A stretch of DNA of 64,000 nt, taken from the NCBI GenBank assembly GCA_963840075.1, contig CAWIXS010000015.1:62001-126000 (forward strand), in the 5' to 3' direction. This document shows, in pieces, positions 53,610-62,419 of the stretch. A program made the position numbers and the translations under genes. Position 1 is the first letter of the stretch. Each line of letters begins with the position of its first letter. This DNA comes from AWTP1-13 sp963840075 (GTDB lineage: Bacteria; Pseudomonadota; Alphaproteobacteria; Rhizobiales; Hyphomicrobiaceae). The notes below the pieces were generated by a model that was not told where the DNA came from, searched no databases, and saw only the letters and a program-made list of their open reading frames with translations.

Positions 53610-54551
53610 CTACAGGGGATCGGCCGGAGCGGTCGCGAGGATGGCCTGGGCCTGCGCACAGTCCTTGGCGATCTGGGCCTTCAGCGCGTCGATGGAATCG
53701 AACTTGGCGTCGGCGCGCACGTAAGCGATGAACTCCACGCCGATCTCCCGCCCGTAGAGGTCGCCGTCGAAATCGAGCAGGAAGACCTCCAGCATGGGCG
53801 CGCCGTCGTCGAAGGTCGGGCGTGTGCCGAGATAGGCGGCAGCCGGGTAGACCCTCCCCTCCAGGTGCACCCGCACCGCGTAGATGCCATGCGCGAACGC
53901 AGTGCCGGAGGAGAGCGCGACATTGGCGGTAGGAAAGCCCATGCCCGTCCCGCGCTTGAAGCCGCCGATCACCTCGCCCGAGACCCGCCACCAGTGCCCA
54001 AGTATGTGTGCAGCGCTCGCAACGTCGCCCTCGGCCAGCGCGGCGCGGACGGCGTTGGAGGAGAACACCTCGCCCGCGTCCGCGACCTGCTCCACCACCG
54101 TGACGCCGAAGCCCAGCGCGCGGCCGGCGCGCCGCATCGTCTCCGGGTCGCCCGTCCGCCCCTGGCCGAAGCGGAAGTCGTAGCCGACCACGACATGCCG
54201 GGCGGCCAGCGCGCGCACGATGATCCGATCGATGAAGTCCTGGGCGGAGAGCCCGGCCAGCGTCCCGTCGAAGGCGAGAACGATGGCGAGATCGAGGCCG
54301 AAATGCTCCAGAAGCTCGAGCTTGCGCGCAAGCGGGGTCAGGCGGAAATGCGGCTTGTCCGGCTGGAAGAACTCGCGCGGGTGCGGCTCGAACAGGATGA
54401 CGCCCGCGGGCGCGCCGAGTCTCGCGGCTTGCTCCCTGGCGGTGCGCAGCAGAGCCTGGTGGCCGCGATGCACGCCGTCGAAGTTGCCGATCGCCAGCAC
54501 GGCGCCCCTGGCGGCGGGCGGCACGCTGTCGATTCCGTCGAGGACGATCAT
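53610..54551 (-). CDS. ribF: Bifunctional riboflavin kinase / FAD synthetase
   Basis: 313 residues from MIVLDGIDSV. It converts riboflavin to FMN and then FAD. The N-terminal nucleotidyltransferase has 'LAIGNFDGVHRGHQALLRTA' and 'FEPHPREFFQP'. The C-terminal kinase has 'GFKRGTGMGFPTANVAL' and 'YLGTRPTFDDGAPMLEVFLLDFDGDLYG'. It lies directly upstream of ileS as in many Proteobacteria. Cytoplasmic. Confidence 0.95.
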   Translation of the reverse strand: MIVLDGIDSVPPAARGAVLAIGNFDGVHRGHQALLRTAREQAARLGAPAGVILFEPHPREFFQPDKPHFRLTPLARKLELLEHFGLDLAIVLAFDGTLAGLSAQDFIDRIIVRALAARHVVVGYDFRFGQGRTGDPETMRRAGRALGFGVTVVEQVADAGEVFSSNAVRAALAEGDVASAAHILGHWWRVSGEVIGGFKRGTGMGFPTANVALSSGTAFAHGIYAVRVHLEGRVYPAAAYLGTRPTFDDGAPMLEVFLLDFDGDLYGREIGVEFIAYVRADAKFDSIDALKAQIAKDCAQAQAILATAPADPL

Positions 54552-54701
54552 GTGTGGCGCGAGCCCGATTGCGACGGTCCCGAACGCGGGACAGCCCGTC
54601 GAGCGGCTTGGCCTCCGGTTCAGCTTCGTCCGGAGAGTGCCCGCCCGCGTCTCCCGTGTCACGGGGGACGCGGGGTGACGCGTCACTCTGTCTGAGGTGC
54701 T

Positions 54702-54738
54702 CCCTCTCCCCGCAAGTGGGGAGAGGGGATCGGGGCGG
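54702..54738. repeat. Family-B hairpin before the amiC stop
   Basis: CCCTCTCCCCGCAAGTGGGG followed by AGAGGGGATCGGGGC, a short single-hairpin copy lying between ribF and amiC, ending two bases before the amiC stop codon. It could serve as a terminator. Confidence 0.8.
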
Positions 54739-54740
54739 CG

Positions 54741-56096
54741 CTAGCAGGCGCCGGCGAACTCCAGATCGCTCGCGGCCTCCTTGACGCGCAACGCCACCTC
54801 GTTGCGGAAGTACTCCTCGATGGCGGTGACCAGCGAGCTCGACACCCGGTCGCGCCACTGGTCGGACTTGAGCTGCTGGGCGTCCGCCTCGTTCGTGAGG
54901 TAGCCGAGCTCGAGCAGGATGGCCGGCACCTTGGCGGTCTTCAGCACGTTGAACGCGGCGTTGCGGTCCGGGTTGTCCATCAGGTTGGTGGTGGAGCCCA
55001 TGAAGCCGATGATCGAGCGGGCGAGCACGCTGGTGCGCGCCTTCGTGAGCTCGATATCGCGGTGCGCCAGGTCCGCGAGGATGTTGCGCAGCGTGCCGTC
55101 CTCGGCAGGCGCGATGTCCTTGGCCTTCTTGAGCGGCGCCATCTCCGTGCCCGACAGCATCCGCTCGGCCGACTCGCGCTCCGCCGACCGGCGCAGGGCG
55201 TCGGCCACGTGCGGGCGCAGCGAGTAGATGGTTGCACCGCGGGCGGAGGCGCGCGCCGCGTAGTCCGCGTGGATGGCGATGAACAGCGCCGCGCGTTGCC
55301 GCTCGGCGAACATGCGCCGCTCGTCGAGCGGCACGAACACGTCGGTCTCCCGGGTCAAGAGCACCCGGTAGCGGCTGCTGGCCTCGAGCTTCTCGCGGAA
55401 TTTCAGGCTGAACGAGAGCACCACGTTCTTCTCGACGGTGCCCCACTTCTTGGCGCCCGAATCCTCCCCGCCGTGACCCGGGTCGATGACGATGACCGGC
55501 TTGCACGAGGCTGCCGCGCGCTTGTTGCGCGAGACGGCCGGCTTGGGCACCGGCGGCTGCAAGCCCCCGGCGCCGAGCCCCCGCGCCCCAGCGCGCACCT
55601 CGGTGGCGGCCGCCGTCTCCGACGCGGCGACGATATCGAGCACGAGGTTGTCGGACTTCCCGTCCGGCGACTTCTCGAGCGCCGACTTTTCGATCACCAC
55701 CGGGCCCGTCACCTCGATCACGATGCGCATCCGGCCCGGCGCCGAGAACCCGTGCTGGAAGGATTTCACGACACCGACGGGCGTCTTGCCGGGCGGGCTC
55801 GGCAGCTCCAGCTTGACCGACGGCAGGTCGATCAGCACGCGGTTCGGATTCGCGAGGGCGGAGACCTTGAACTCGACCGGCCGCTCGACGCCGACGATGA
55901 AGCGCGTGCGCGTGGTCTCGGCCGCGGCCGGCGCCTGCTTGTCGGGCGCCTGCTTGTCGGGCGCCTTGGAGGCGCGGACGGGTCGCTGGGCGGACGCCTG
56001 TTGCGCGGACGCCGCCACCGGAGCAAGTGCGAGCAAAGCTGCAGCCACCAGCGCCGTCCAGCTCACGCCGGAACGCAATCGCCTGCCGATTCCCAT
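54741..56096 (-). CDS. amiC: N-acetylmuramoyl-L-alanine amidase (AMIN + Amidase_3)
   Basis: 451 residues. It hydrolyses the amide bond between MurNAc and the stem peptide during daughter-cell separation. Signal peptide about 1-31. AMIN targeting domain about 62-160 ('VEFKVSALANPNRVLIDLPSV', 'GRMRIVIEVTGPVVIEKS'). Catalytic domain from 'KPVIVIDPGHGGEDSGAKK' with zinc ligands His in DPGHGG, Glu in 'GTVEKNVVLSF', His in 'FIAIHADYAA' and the active-site Glu near 'AILLELGYLTNEADA'. A 15-bp repeat (GCGCCTGCTTGTCGG twice at about 55931) encodes the KAPDKQ linker. Confidence 0.94.
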   Translation of the reverse strand: MGIGRRLRSGVSWTALVAAALLALAPVAASAQQASAQRPVRASKAPDKQAPDKQAPAAAETTRTRFIVGVERPVEFKVSALANPNRVLIDLPSVKLELPSPPGKTPVGVVKSFQHGFSAPGRMRIVIEVTGPVVIEKSALEKSPDGKSDNLVLDIVAASETAAATEVRAGARGLGAGGLQPPVPKPAVSRNKRAAASCKPVIVIDPGHGGEDSGAKKWGTVEKNVVLSFSLKFREKLEASSRYRVLLTRETDVFVPLDERRMFAERQRAALFIAIHADYAARASARGATIYSLRPHVADALRRSAERESAERMLSGTEMAPLKKAKDIAPAEDGTLRNILADLAHRDIELTKARTSVLARSIIGFMGSTTNLMDNPDRNAAFNVLKTAKVPAILLELGYLTNEADAQQLKSDQWRDRVSSSLVTAIEEYFRNEVALRVKEAASDLEFAGAC

Positions 56097-56790
56097 GCCT
56101 TGGACCCCCGTCTAACGCGTCACGAATGGCGGGACAGTCGTCGAAGTATCTTCGGAACGTGGCATTTTGCGGATCACCGTCACGGGGCCGATTCATGGCC
56201 CCTCAATGTTAAATATCTGCTAAAGGTTGGATGGCTAGGGTCGAGCGCTGCGGCAGCGCCTGTGGAAAACCTCGCCCCCGGCACCCGCCAGCTTCTCGCA
56301 GTCCGGCGCTTTTCCGCGCCTCGCGTCAAGAGGCTGCCTGCAGCTCATCTTCCAGTCTTGCATCGTTCTTGCCACGCCGCAGGCGCCATCGGTGAGTCGA
56401 TGCCGCGATTGCTGCGAGGACCGCGAGAGACGCGAGAGATGAGTGAGAGCCACCGGATCGCATGGGCCGATGCGACCCGGGACCCGGTGCGCGGCTGCTC
56501 GCCGGCACCCCGTTCTATTGGAACGACCGGGGCGCACGCCTGCCGCCCGGCCAGGTTGCCAGCCGTCATGTCGACGGCGTGCTGCACGAGGCGTTGCCCG
56601 CACAGGTGCTCTCCCACCCGTCATCCCGGACGGAGCGCTGCGCGCCATCGGCGAGCAGCGCTCCGAGCCGGGACCTCGCGAGGTCAAGACTTCGCCCGAG
56701 CGCCGGATGAGCGCCGGAGCGAAGCCTCGAGCATTGGAGGCGAGGGGGGCTGACCCCGTGGCACCGTTCGGGTTGCCGCCGATCGATGGC
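56097..56790. other. 694-bp intergenic region with a palindromic repeat
   Basis: The left end (56097-56240) is AT-richer and probably holds the amiC promoter. At 56620-56676 there is an imperfect palindrome, TCATCCCGGACGGAGCGCTG and CAGCGCTCCGAGCCGGGACC, of the CCCGGA...TCCGGG type common in Hyphomicrobiales intergenic DNA. A family-C half-site (GGGGGGCTGACCCCGTGG) lies at 56743. A plus-strand ORF 56462-56710 ends in the repeat and is not considered a gene. Confidence 0.6.
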
Positions 56791-57780
56791 TCACACGGTC
56801 TGGACGCCCGGTCTCGCGGCCGCGAGCACGGCGGCCGTCTGCTGATCGGCCTGGGCGAGATCGGACCTGCCGGCGTGCTCGTAGGCCACGGCGCGGTTCT
56901 GGTACGCCTCGGCGAAGTCGATCTGCGCGCCGATGGCCGACGTGTAGTCCTTGATCGCGGCCGCCGCGTCACCGCTCGTCAGATAGGCGTTGGCACGCAG
57001 GAAGTAGGCGACCGGCGCCTTGCTGCTCCTGATCGCGCGCGTGTAGTCGTCGATGGCGCGCGCCGACAGGCCCTTGGCCTCGAAGGCGGTGCCGCGCGCC
57101 GCCAGGGCGACGGCATGTCTGGAATTGACGTTGATGACCTTGGAATAGTCGGCAATCGCCCGATCGATCTCGCCGCGTGCCTTGTAGGCGTCGCCCCGCA
57201 GCATCAGCGCATCGATGAATTTGGGGCTGCGCGCGAGCGCCCTGCCGTACTCGGCGATGGCAGCATCGAGGTTACCCGTCTGGTGATGGGCGAGGCCGGC
57301 CTCCGCGAAAGGCACCGCCTGCTTCTGCCGGCCCTCCCTGCGGAAGGCGAACACGATGGAGACGCCGATCCCCGCCACGATGAGCCAAAGCAGGTGGCCG
57401 AACAGGTAGTCGATCAGCGAGAGGTTGTAGGGCGGCAGCGGCGTCGGCAGAAGCTTCTGCGCCTGGAGCCGCGCGATCAAGGCCGCATCGAGCGCGTGGT
57501 AGCGGCGCTGCTCTCCGACCACGCCGAGGATGTAGCCGTCGTCGGTCATGCGGTAGGGCGCTATGAAGAAATGATGCGAGTACTTGTAGCCCAGATAGAG
57601 CGCCTCGCCGTTGTCGCCCTTGATGGCGGTATCCTGGATCTTCTCGAGATATTCCGACGTCCCGAACCTGGCGGCCTGTGCCTGGGGAGCGAGCACCGCG
57701 CCGGCGCAGAGGAGCGCGAGCAGGAGCATCGCGATCCGGGCAAGCCTGGAGCAACGAGCCAGTCGGACGAAAGGGCGCAT
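56791..57780 (-). CDS. Membrane-anchored TPR protein
   Basis: 329 residues from MRPFVRLARC behind a GGGGGG site. A signal or anchor helix lies at about 12-35, a soluble N-terminal domain ('GTSEYLEKIQDTAIKGDNGEALYLGYKYSHHFF'), a second helix at about 128-145 (LLWLIVAGIGVSIVFAF) and about five TPR repeats ('AIAEYGRALARSPKFIDALMLRGDAYKARGE', 'AIADYSKVINVN', 'AIDDYTRAIRSS', 'AIKDYTSAIGAQ'). The TPRs face the cytoplasm or periplasm depending on helix 2. A scaffold role is likely; no enzyme motif. Confidence 0.8.
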   Translation of the reverse strand: MRPFVRLARCSRLARIAMLLLALLCAGAVLAPQAQAARFGTSEYLEKIQDTAIKGDNGEALYLGYKYSHHFFIAPYRMTDDGYILGVVGEQRRYHALDAALIARLQAQKLLPTPLPPYNLSLIDYLFGHLLWLIVAGIGVSIVFAFRREGRQKQAVPFAEAGLAHHQTGNLDAAIAEYGRALARSPKFIDALMLRGDAYKARGEIDRAIADYSKVINVNSRHAVALAARGTAFEAKGLSARAIDDYTRAIRSSKAPVAYFLRANAYLTSGDAAAAIKDYTSAIGAQIDFAEAYQNRAVAYEHAGRSDLAQADQQTAAVLAAARPGVQTV

Positions 57781-57942
57781 CGGCAATCCCCCCTTTTCCT
57801 TCGCACAATGATCGAGCCTAAGGTGCGGACCTGCCCGGCACAATCGGCGCAGCGACACACCCGCCCGGTGAAAAATGCACAGATTCTCTACGCCGTCTCT
57901 ACGCCCCGGGCGGCTCCGTGGATCTCGAGCGCACAGGTGGCT

Positions 57943-58734
57943 CTACGGCGCGAGCAGGCGGGCGTAGCCCTGCTCGATCGACTCGGCGAGGACGCGCCGG
58001 TAGTCGCCCGCGCGGCCCGCGGGGATCTCGCCCATGGGCGCACCCTTGAAGTCGTCGCGCCTGACATAGACGATGGGCGCGCTGACCGGTAGGAACGCGG
58101 CGCGTTGCTTGTGCAGGGTGGTGATGAGGCCGTGCATCTGCTCGGTGGGGCCGAGCTGCGAGACCATCACCATGCGCATGGCGCCCTTGGTCAGCGACAC
58201 CAGGTGGATGTACATGGACGAGGTCGGGATGTAGAGGCGGCCCCGGTGCATGTAGGGCTTGTCCGGCCGGTCGCGCTCCTGGAACAGGAGGCTCGGCCAT
58301 TCGTCGTCCCAGGTGACGTCCGTGCGGTAGGCCATGACGCCGCCGGGCACCGAGAACGAGGGACGCAGGGTGAGATAGCTGCCGATGTAGTGGTCGACGC
58401 CGGCGCGCGTGTAGGCGCCCATGTAGGCCGGGGCCGCGCGGCCCACCGTGGCACCGCTGGGCTCGGGGGCATTGCGGCCCTCGCCCGCCCATGCGCCCTT
58501 CACGCGCGCGAAATCGAGGCCCAGCACCATGCACACGTCGAACAGGGTCTGGTCGCGCACGCTGCGCCCCGACAGCAGGTTCTGGATGGTCTTCTCGTGG
58601 ATGTCGGCGGCGTCGGCGAGCTCGGCCTGCGTCATTTTCTTCTCGATCATCGCGGTCTTGATGAGCGAGAGCGCGAGGGACTGCTTGCTGTCCGCGTGCA
58701 TGGCGCGCTGCTTCATTGCAATGGAACCCGACAT
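57943..58734 (-). CDS. XRE-type helix-turn-helix regulator with a novel C-terminal domain
   Basis: 263 residues. The N-terminal HTH (about 24-72) reads 'LIKTAMIEKKMTQAELADAADIHEKTIQNLLSGRSVRDQTLFDV'. The C-terminal 170 residues (from 'AYMGAYTRAGVDHYIGSYLTLR') are beta-rich with many aromatic residues ('YMHRGRLYIPTSSMYIHLVSL') and probably sense a ligand; no family was recognised. The start is uncertain: 58734, 58716 and 58701 are all ATG and none has a strong ribosome site. Its single-gene neighbourhood gives no target. Confidence 0.78.
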   Translation of the reverse strand: MSGSIAMKQRAMHADSKQSLALSLIKTAMIEKKMTQAELADAADIHEKTIQNLLSGRSVRDQTLFDVCMVLGLDFARVKGAWAGEGRNAPEPSGATVGRAAPAYMGAYTRAGVDHYIGSYLTLRPSFSVPGGVMAYRTDVTWDDEWPSLLFQERDRPDKPYMHRGRLYIPTSSMYIHLVSLTKGAMRMVMVSQLGPTEQMHGLITTLHKQRAAFLPVSAPIVYVRRDDFKGAPMGEIPAGRAGDYRRVLAESIEQGYARLLAP

Positions 58735-58839
58735 GGAAACGAGCTGGAGCGTAGCCGAAAGCGCGCGCCGGCGGGAGGTGCTATTGGTGCAGCAACGGGC
58801 CCGGACCCCGCTTCCGTCGCCGTGGGACGTGGATGACGA

Positions 58840-58862
58840 CGGGGTCAGACCCGGTCAGACCC
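58840..58862. repeat. Family-C half element
   Basis: GGGGTCAGACCCGGTCAGACCC contains two copies of the family-C core in tandem, just downstream of the second TauE gene. It looks truncated. Confidence 0.6.
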
Positions 58863-58884
58863 TCGCCGCCGAGGCAACCGACCG

Positions 58885-59607
58885 TCACGCGAGCGCGGTC
58901 CAAAGCAGCACGCAGGCCGCGAGGGCGAGCAGGAGGTCCATCAGCAGGCGAAACCGGCTGGCATCGAGGCGCAGCACGAAGCCCTTGGCCAGGCGTGAGC
59001 CGACCATCAGCGCGGCGCCGACAACGAGGCCGCGCACCACCGTATCGAGCGGCAGGGCATCGAAGCGCTGGAACACGAGCGTCTTGGTGATGCCGATCGC
59101 CATCGATCCCACCGCCTCGGTGGCGATGTAGGCGCCCTTGACCAGCCCGTAGGCGAGGAAGAAGGGCGTGTTGATCGGCCCCGTGGAAGCCACCATGCCC
59201 GACAGGAAGCCGATGCCGGCGCCGACGGGTGCCAGGTGCCAGGCCCTGATGCGCAGCCCGCGCGCCTGGAGCCAGCGCCGCGCCGGGATCATCACCAGGA
59301 ACAGGGCGCCGAGCAGCCCCTCCACGATGCGCGCATCGAGTGCCAGCAGCGTGCGCGCGCCCAGCGCGGCGCAGGGCACCGCGGTGGCGCAATAGTAGGC
59401 GTTGGGGCGCCAGTGCACCTCGCGCCACCAGACCAGGACGCGCGCGAGGTTCGCGAGCAGCGCCGCGATCGCCATGATCGGCACCGCCTCGTGCGGCCCG
59501 AAGGCGAGGATCAGCGCCGGCAACAGCATGATCGAGGAGCCGAACCCGACGACGCCCGACAGCGTGCCCGCCACCAGCCCCAGCGCGAGCACGGCAAGCC
59601 ACGTCAT
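58885..59607 (-). CDS. TauE/SafE-family permease, second copy
   Basis: 240 residues from MTWLAVLALGLVAGTLSGVVG; an earlier ATG at 59706 would add 33 basic residues and is less likely. The N-terminal half has 'GTLSGVVGFGSSIMLLPALIL'. The second half has 'GAGIGFLSGMVASTGPINTPFFLAYGL', with a Gly/Ser-rich turn in place of GVGGG. Eight helices are visible. It differs from the copy at 38972 in lacking the TIGR02186 partner. Anion specificity is unknown. Confidence 0.82.
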   Translation of the reverse strand: MTWLAVLALGLVAGTLSGVVGFGSSIMLLPALILAFGPHEAVPIMAIAALLANLARVLVWWREVHWRPNAYYCATAVPCAALGARTLLALDARIVEGLLGALFLVMIPARRWLQARGLRIRAWHLAPVGAGIGFLSGMVASTGPINTPFFLAYGLVKGAYIATEAVGSMAIGITKTLVFQRFDALPLDTVVRGLVVGAALMVGSRLAKGFVLRLDASRFRLLMDLLLALAACVLLWTALA

Positions 59608-59794
59608 GCGCGCGGCCCACGCAAGCCGCGCGCGCCGCCAGCGCCGGCCCCGGGCGGTGCTCCGTTCAAGCTCTCCCTCCGGCCCGGGCGTGCCGGGCCG
59701 TGCCATCGCGTGCGCATCTGTGACCCGGAGTGTGACCTGGAGCCGATCTCGCGACCCGGAACTAACCACACGTTGGGACGTTTGATCCAGGCGG

Positions 59795-61177
59795 GTGATG
59801 TGCCCCCGGCCGGGGCCAGAATTGGCGGAGGGGGCTCGGTTGCATACCATAGTCGCCGATCGGGACGGAGAGCTGCGCGCGGTGCTCGAGGCCCTGCGCG
59901 CGTTGCAGGCCGGCGATAGCCCGGTGCGGCTGCCCGCGGACTGGTCCGGAATGGCCCGTGAGATCGCCGCTCTCGTCACCGCCATGGCCGGGCAGCGCCC
60001 GACCGCCAAGGCTGGCCTGCGGCTGCGCAGGCGGCGGCGGGCCGGCGTCAACGCCAGCGCGGCGGCGCGCTCGAGCGCCGACCACGGCGCGGCGATCCTC
60101 GAGGCCCTCCTGTCGGCACGTGAGGGGGATGCCGCCGTCCGGCTGCCGACCGGCTGGCCTGGGCTCGCGGGAAGGATCGCCGATGCCTTCAACGCCATGG
60201 TCGAGGCCAGCGAGCGCGGGAGCCGCGAGGTGGAGGAGGCGCGCCGGGCGCTCGAGGACAAGGCGGCCGAGCTCGAGCGCACGGCGCGACGCAAGTCCGC
60301 GCTTCTCGCTAACATGAGCCACGAGCTCAGGACCCCGCTCAACAGCCTCCTGATCCTCTCCGGCCAGCTCGCCCGCAACCCGGAGGGCAACCTCACGGAG
60401 CGCCAGGTCCTGTTTGCCGAGACCATCCACGCCTCGGGCACTGACCTGCTCGACCTCATCGATGACATCCTCGACTTGGCGAGGATCGAGTTGGGCACCG
60501 TCGTGGCCGATCTCGACGAGGTGCGCCTCGACGACCTCTGCCGCTACCTGGAGCGCACCTTCCGCCCGATCGCGCAGTCACGGAGCCTGGATTTCCTCCT
60601 GCGCATCGACCCGCGCCTGCCGGGGGCGATCGTCACCGATGCCCGGCGGCTGCAGCAGATCCTCGTCAACCTGCTCTCCAACGCCTTCAAGTTCACCGAG
60701 CGCGGGCAGGTGACGCTCACCCTGGAGCCCGCCGCGGCCGGCTGGAGCCCCCACAACGCCGGCCTCGGCAGCGCCGCGGGCGTCATCGCCCTGCGGGTCG
60801 CAGACACGGGCATCGGCATCGCCGGCGACAAGCACGAGATCATCTTCCAGGCCTTCCATCAGGCCGACGGCAGCATCGGCCGCAGGTATGCCGGCACGGG
60901 TCTGGGCCTCGCCATCGCCCGCGGGCTCTCCAGGCTGCTCGGCGGCGAGATCTGGCTCGTCAGCAGCCCCGGGCACGGCTCGAGCTTCACGCTCTACCTG
61001 CCGGTGGACTGCACGCAGACACCGCCGCCCCCTGGGCCTGCGCGAGCGGGAGCACCGCAGATCGAGGCCGCCGCGGCGCTCGCCCGGATGCGCGCTGAGG
61101 CGGAGCCGTGGAAGCCGGCCGACGCGCGGCATCTGCTGGCGGCGCTGCGCTCGTGGCTGCTGCGCCGGAGTCGATAG
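59795..61177 (+). CDS. Soluble sensor histidine kinase with HAMP-like repeats
   Basis: Two HAMP-like segments lie at the N-terminus ('VLEALRALQAGDSPVRLPADW...MAREIAALVTAM' and 'AREGDAAVRLPTGWPGLAGRIADAFNAMVEA'). A kinase core follows: H-box 'ALLANMSHELRTPLNSLLIL', N-box 'LVNLLSNAFKFTERG', G1 'VADTGIGIAGDKHEIIFQAF', G2 'RYAGTGLGLAIARGLSRLLGG'. No membrane helix is seen, so it is cytosolic. The start is ambiguous: ATG 59795, or TTG 59840 which has a GGAGGGGG site. It lies 7 bp before the receiver-HWE gene, hence one operon. Confidence 0.87.
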   Translation: MMCPRPGPELAEGARLHTIVADRDGELRAVLEALRALQAGDSPVRLPADWSGMAREIAALVTAMAGQRPTAKAGLRLRRRRRAGVNASAAARSSADHGAAILEALLSAREGDAAVRLPTGWPGLAGRIADAFNAMVEASERGSREVEEARRALEDKAAELERTARRKSALLANMSHELRTPLNSLLILSGQLARNPEGNLTERQVLFAETIHASGTDLLDLIDDILDLARIELGTVVADLDEVRLDDLCRYLERTFRPIAQSRSLDFLLRIDPRLPGAIVTDARRLQQILVNLLSNAFKFTERGQVTLTLEPAAAGWSPHNAGLGSAAGVIALRVADTGIGIAGDKHEIIFQAFHQADGSIGRRYAGTGLGLAIARGLSRLLGGEIWLVSSPGHGSSFTLYLPVDCTQTPPPPGPARAGAPQIEAAAALARMRAEAEPWKPADARHLLAALRSWLLRRSR

Positions 61178-61184
61178 CCGCACG

Positions 61185-62348
61185 ATGATGCCCAACGTCG
61201 ACCGCGCCGACATCCTGATCGCCGACGATCTGCGCGAGAAGCACCTGACCTACCAGGTCGTCCTGGAGGAGCTCGGGCAGAACATCGTGTCCGCGACCTC
61301 GGGCGAGGAAGCGCTGCAGCTGCTCCAGGCGCGCGAGTTCGCCGTCATCCTCCTCGATGTCAACATGCCCGGCATGTCGGGCCTCGAGACCGCCGCCGCG
61401 ATCCGCAGCCACAGCAGATCGCGGCATACGCCCATCATCTTCGTCACCGCGTTCGCCGACGACGTGCAGGCCGTGGAGGGCTACGCGCTGGGGGCGGTGG
61501 ACTACATCCTCACCCCGATCGTGCCCGAGATCCTGCGCGCCAAGGTCAAGGTGTTCGTCGAGCTCTACCGCATGCGCGCCGAGCTGGCGCGCTCGCATGC
61601 CCTGCTGGAGCGGCGCGTTGCCGATCGGACCGCCGAGCTCGAGCAGGCCGCGGAGCGGCTGCGCGCCGAGGTGTGCGAGCGCAAGCAGGCGGAGGAGCGG
61701 CTGGTCATTCTGGTGCAGGAGCTGACACACCGGGTCAAGAACCTCTTGTCGGTGTTCCAGTCCATCACCTCGCGCACACTGACGGGCGGACGCTCGCTCG
61801 AGGAGGCGCACGAGGTCCTGATGGGCCGCCTGCAGTCGCTGGGCCACGCGCACGAGCTCCTGACCGACGCGAGCTGGCAGGGCGCGGAGCTGCGCGATGC
61901 CGTGAAGGCGGAGATTGCCGGCTTCTCCGAGCGCGTGCGCATCTCGGGCCCCCCGGTCGCGCTCGGGCCCTCCGGGGTGCAGACGTTCGCGCTGATCGTG
62001 CACGAGCTGTGCACCAACGCCGCCAAGCACGGCGCCCTCTCCAACGCAACGGGCGAGGTCGTGGCCGAGTGGACGCTCGGCGGCAGCGGCACCGACAGCT
62101 ACATGGAGTTCTCCTGGCAGGAGCGCGGCGGTCCGCCGGTGGAGCCCGCCGCCTACCAGGGCTTCGGCCTCTCCCTCATCGGCGCGATGGCCACCAGCCC
62201 GGCGGCAGAGCCCGTGATCGACTTCGAGCCGGGCGGTTTCTCCTGCAGGTTCAGGGTGCCGCTCAACACCATCAGGCCGAACCGGTACGACAGGGTCGCG
62301 GCCATGCCGGGCCCGGACGCGGCCGGCGCCAAGAGCGTGGCCGAGTAG
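61185..62348 (+). CDS. Receiver-HWE histidine kinase hybrid
   Basis: 387 residues. The N-terminal receiver 'ADILIADDLREKHLTYQVVLEEL' has the phospho-acceptor Asp in 'FAVILLDVNMPGMSGLE' and 'PIIFVTAFADD'. A coiled coil (about 125-165) leads to the HWE kinase domain with the phospho-His in 'VQELTHRVKNLLSVFQSI', N-box 'HELCTNAAKHGALSNATGEV', and the diagnostic 'FSWQERGGPPV' (W-x-E) and 'GFGLSLIGAM'. HWE kinases are characteristic of Hyphomicrobiales and often take part in general stress response circuits. It is co-transcribed with the HAMP-like kinase. Confidence 0.9.
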   Translation: MMPNVDRADILIADDLREKHLTYQVVLEELGQNIVSATSGEEALQLLQAREFAVILLDVNMPGMSGLETAAAIRSHSRSRHTPIIFVTAFADDVQAVEGYALGAVDYILTPIVPEILRAKVKVFVELYRMRAELARSHALLERRVADRTAELEQAAERLRAEVCERKQAEERLVILVQELTHRVKNLLSVFQSITSRTLTGGRSLEEAHEVLMGRLQSLGHAHELLTDASWQGAELRDAVKAEIAGFSERVRISGPPVALGPSGVQTFALIVHELCTNAAKHGALSNATGEVVAEWTLGGSGTDSYMEFSWQERGGPPVEPAAYQGFGLSLIGAMATSPAAEPVIDFEPGGFSCRFRVPLNTIRPNRYDRVAAMPGPDAAGAKSVAE

Positions 62349-62419
62349 GGGCCCACGGCTCCACTTGCACCGACGGGACTGCCCATCGTCGGGTTACGGG
62401 CCTTCGGCCCTGACCCGAC

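Noticed and set aside
56462..56710. 82-codon plus-strand ORF upstream of the TPR gene
   Set aside because: C-terminal half is the palindromic repeat and no ribosome site or homology pattern is visible.
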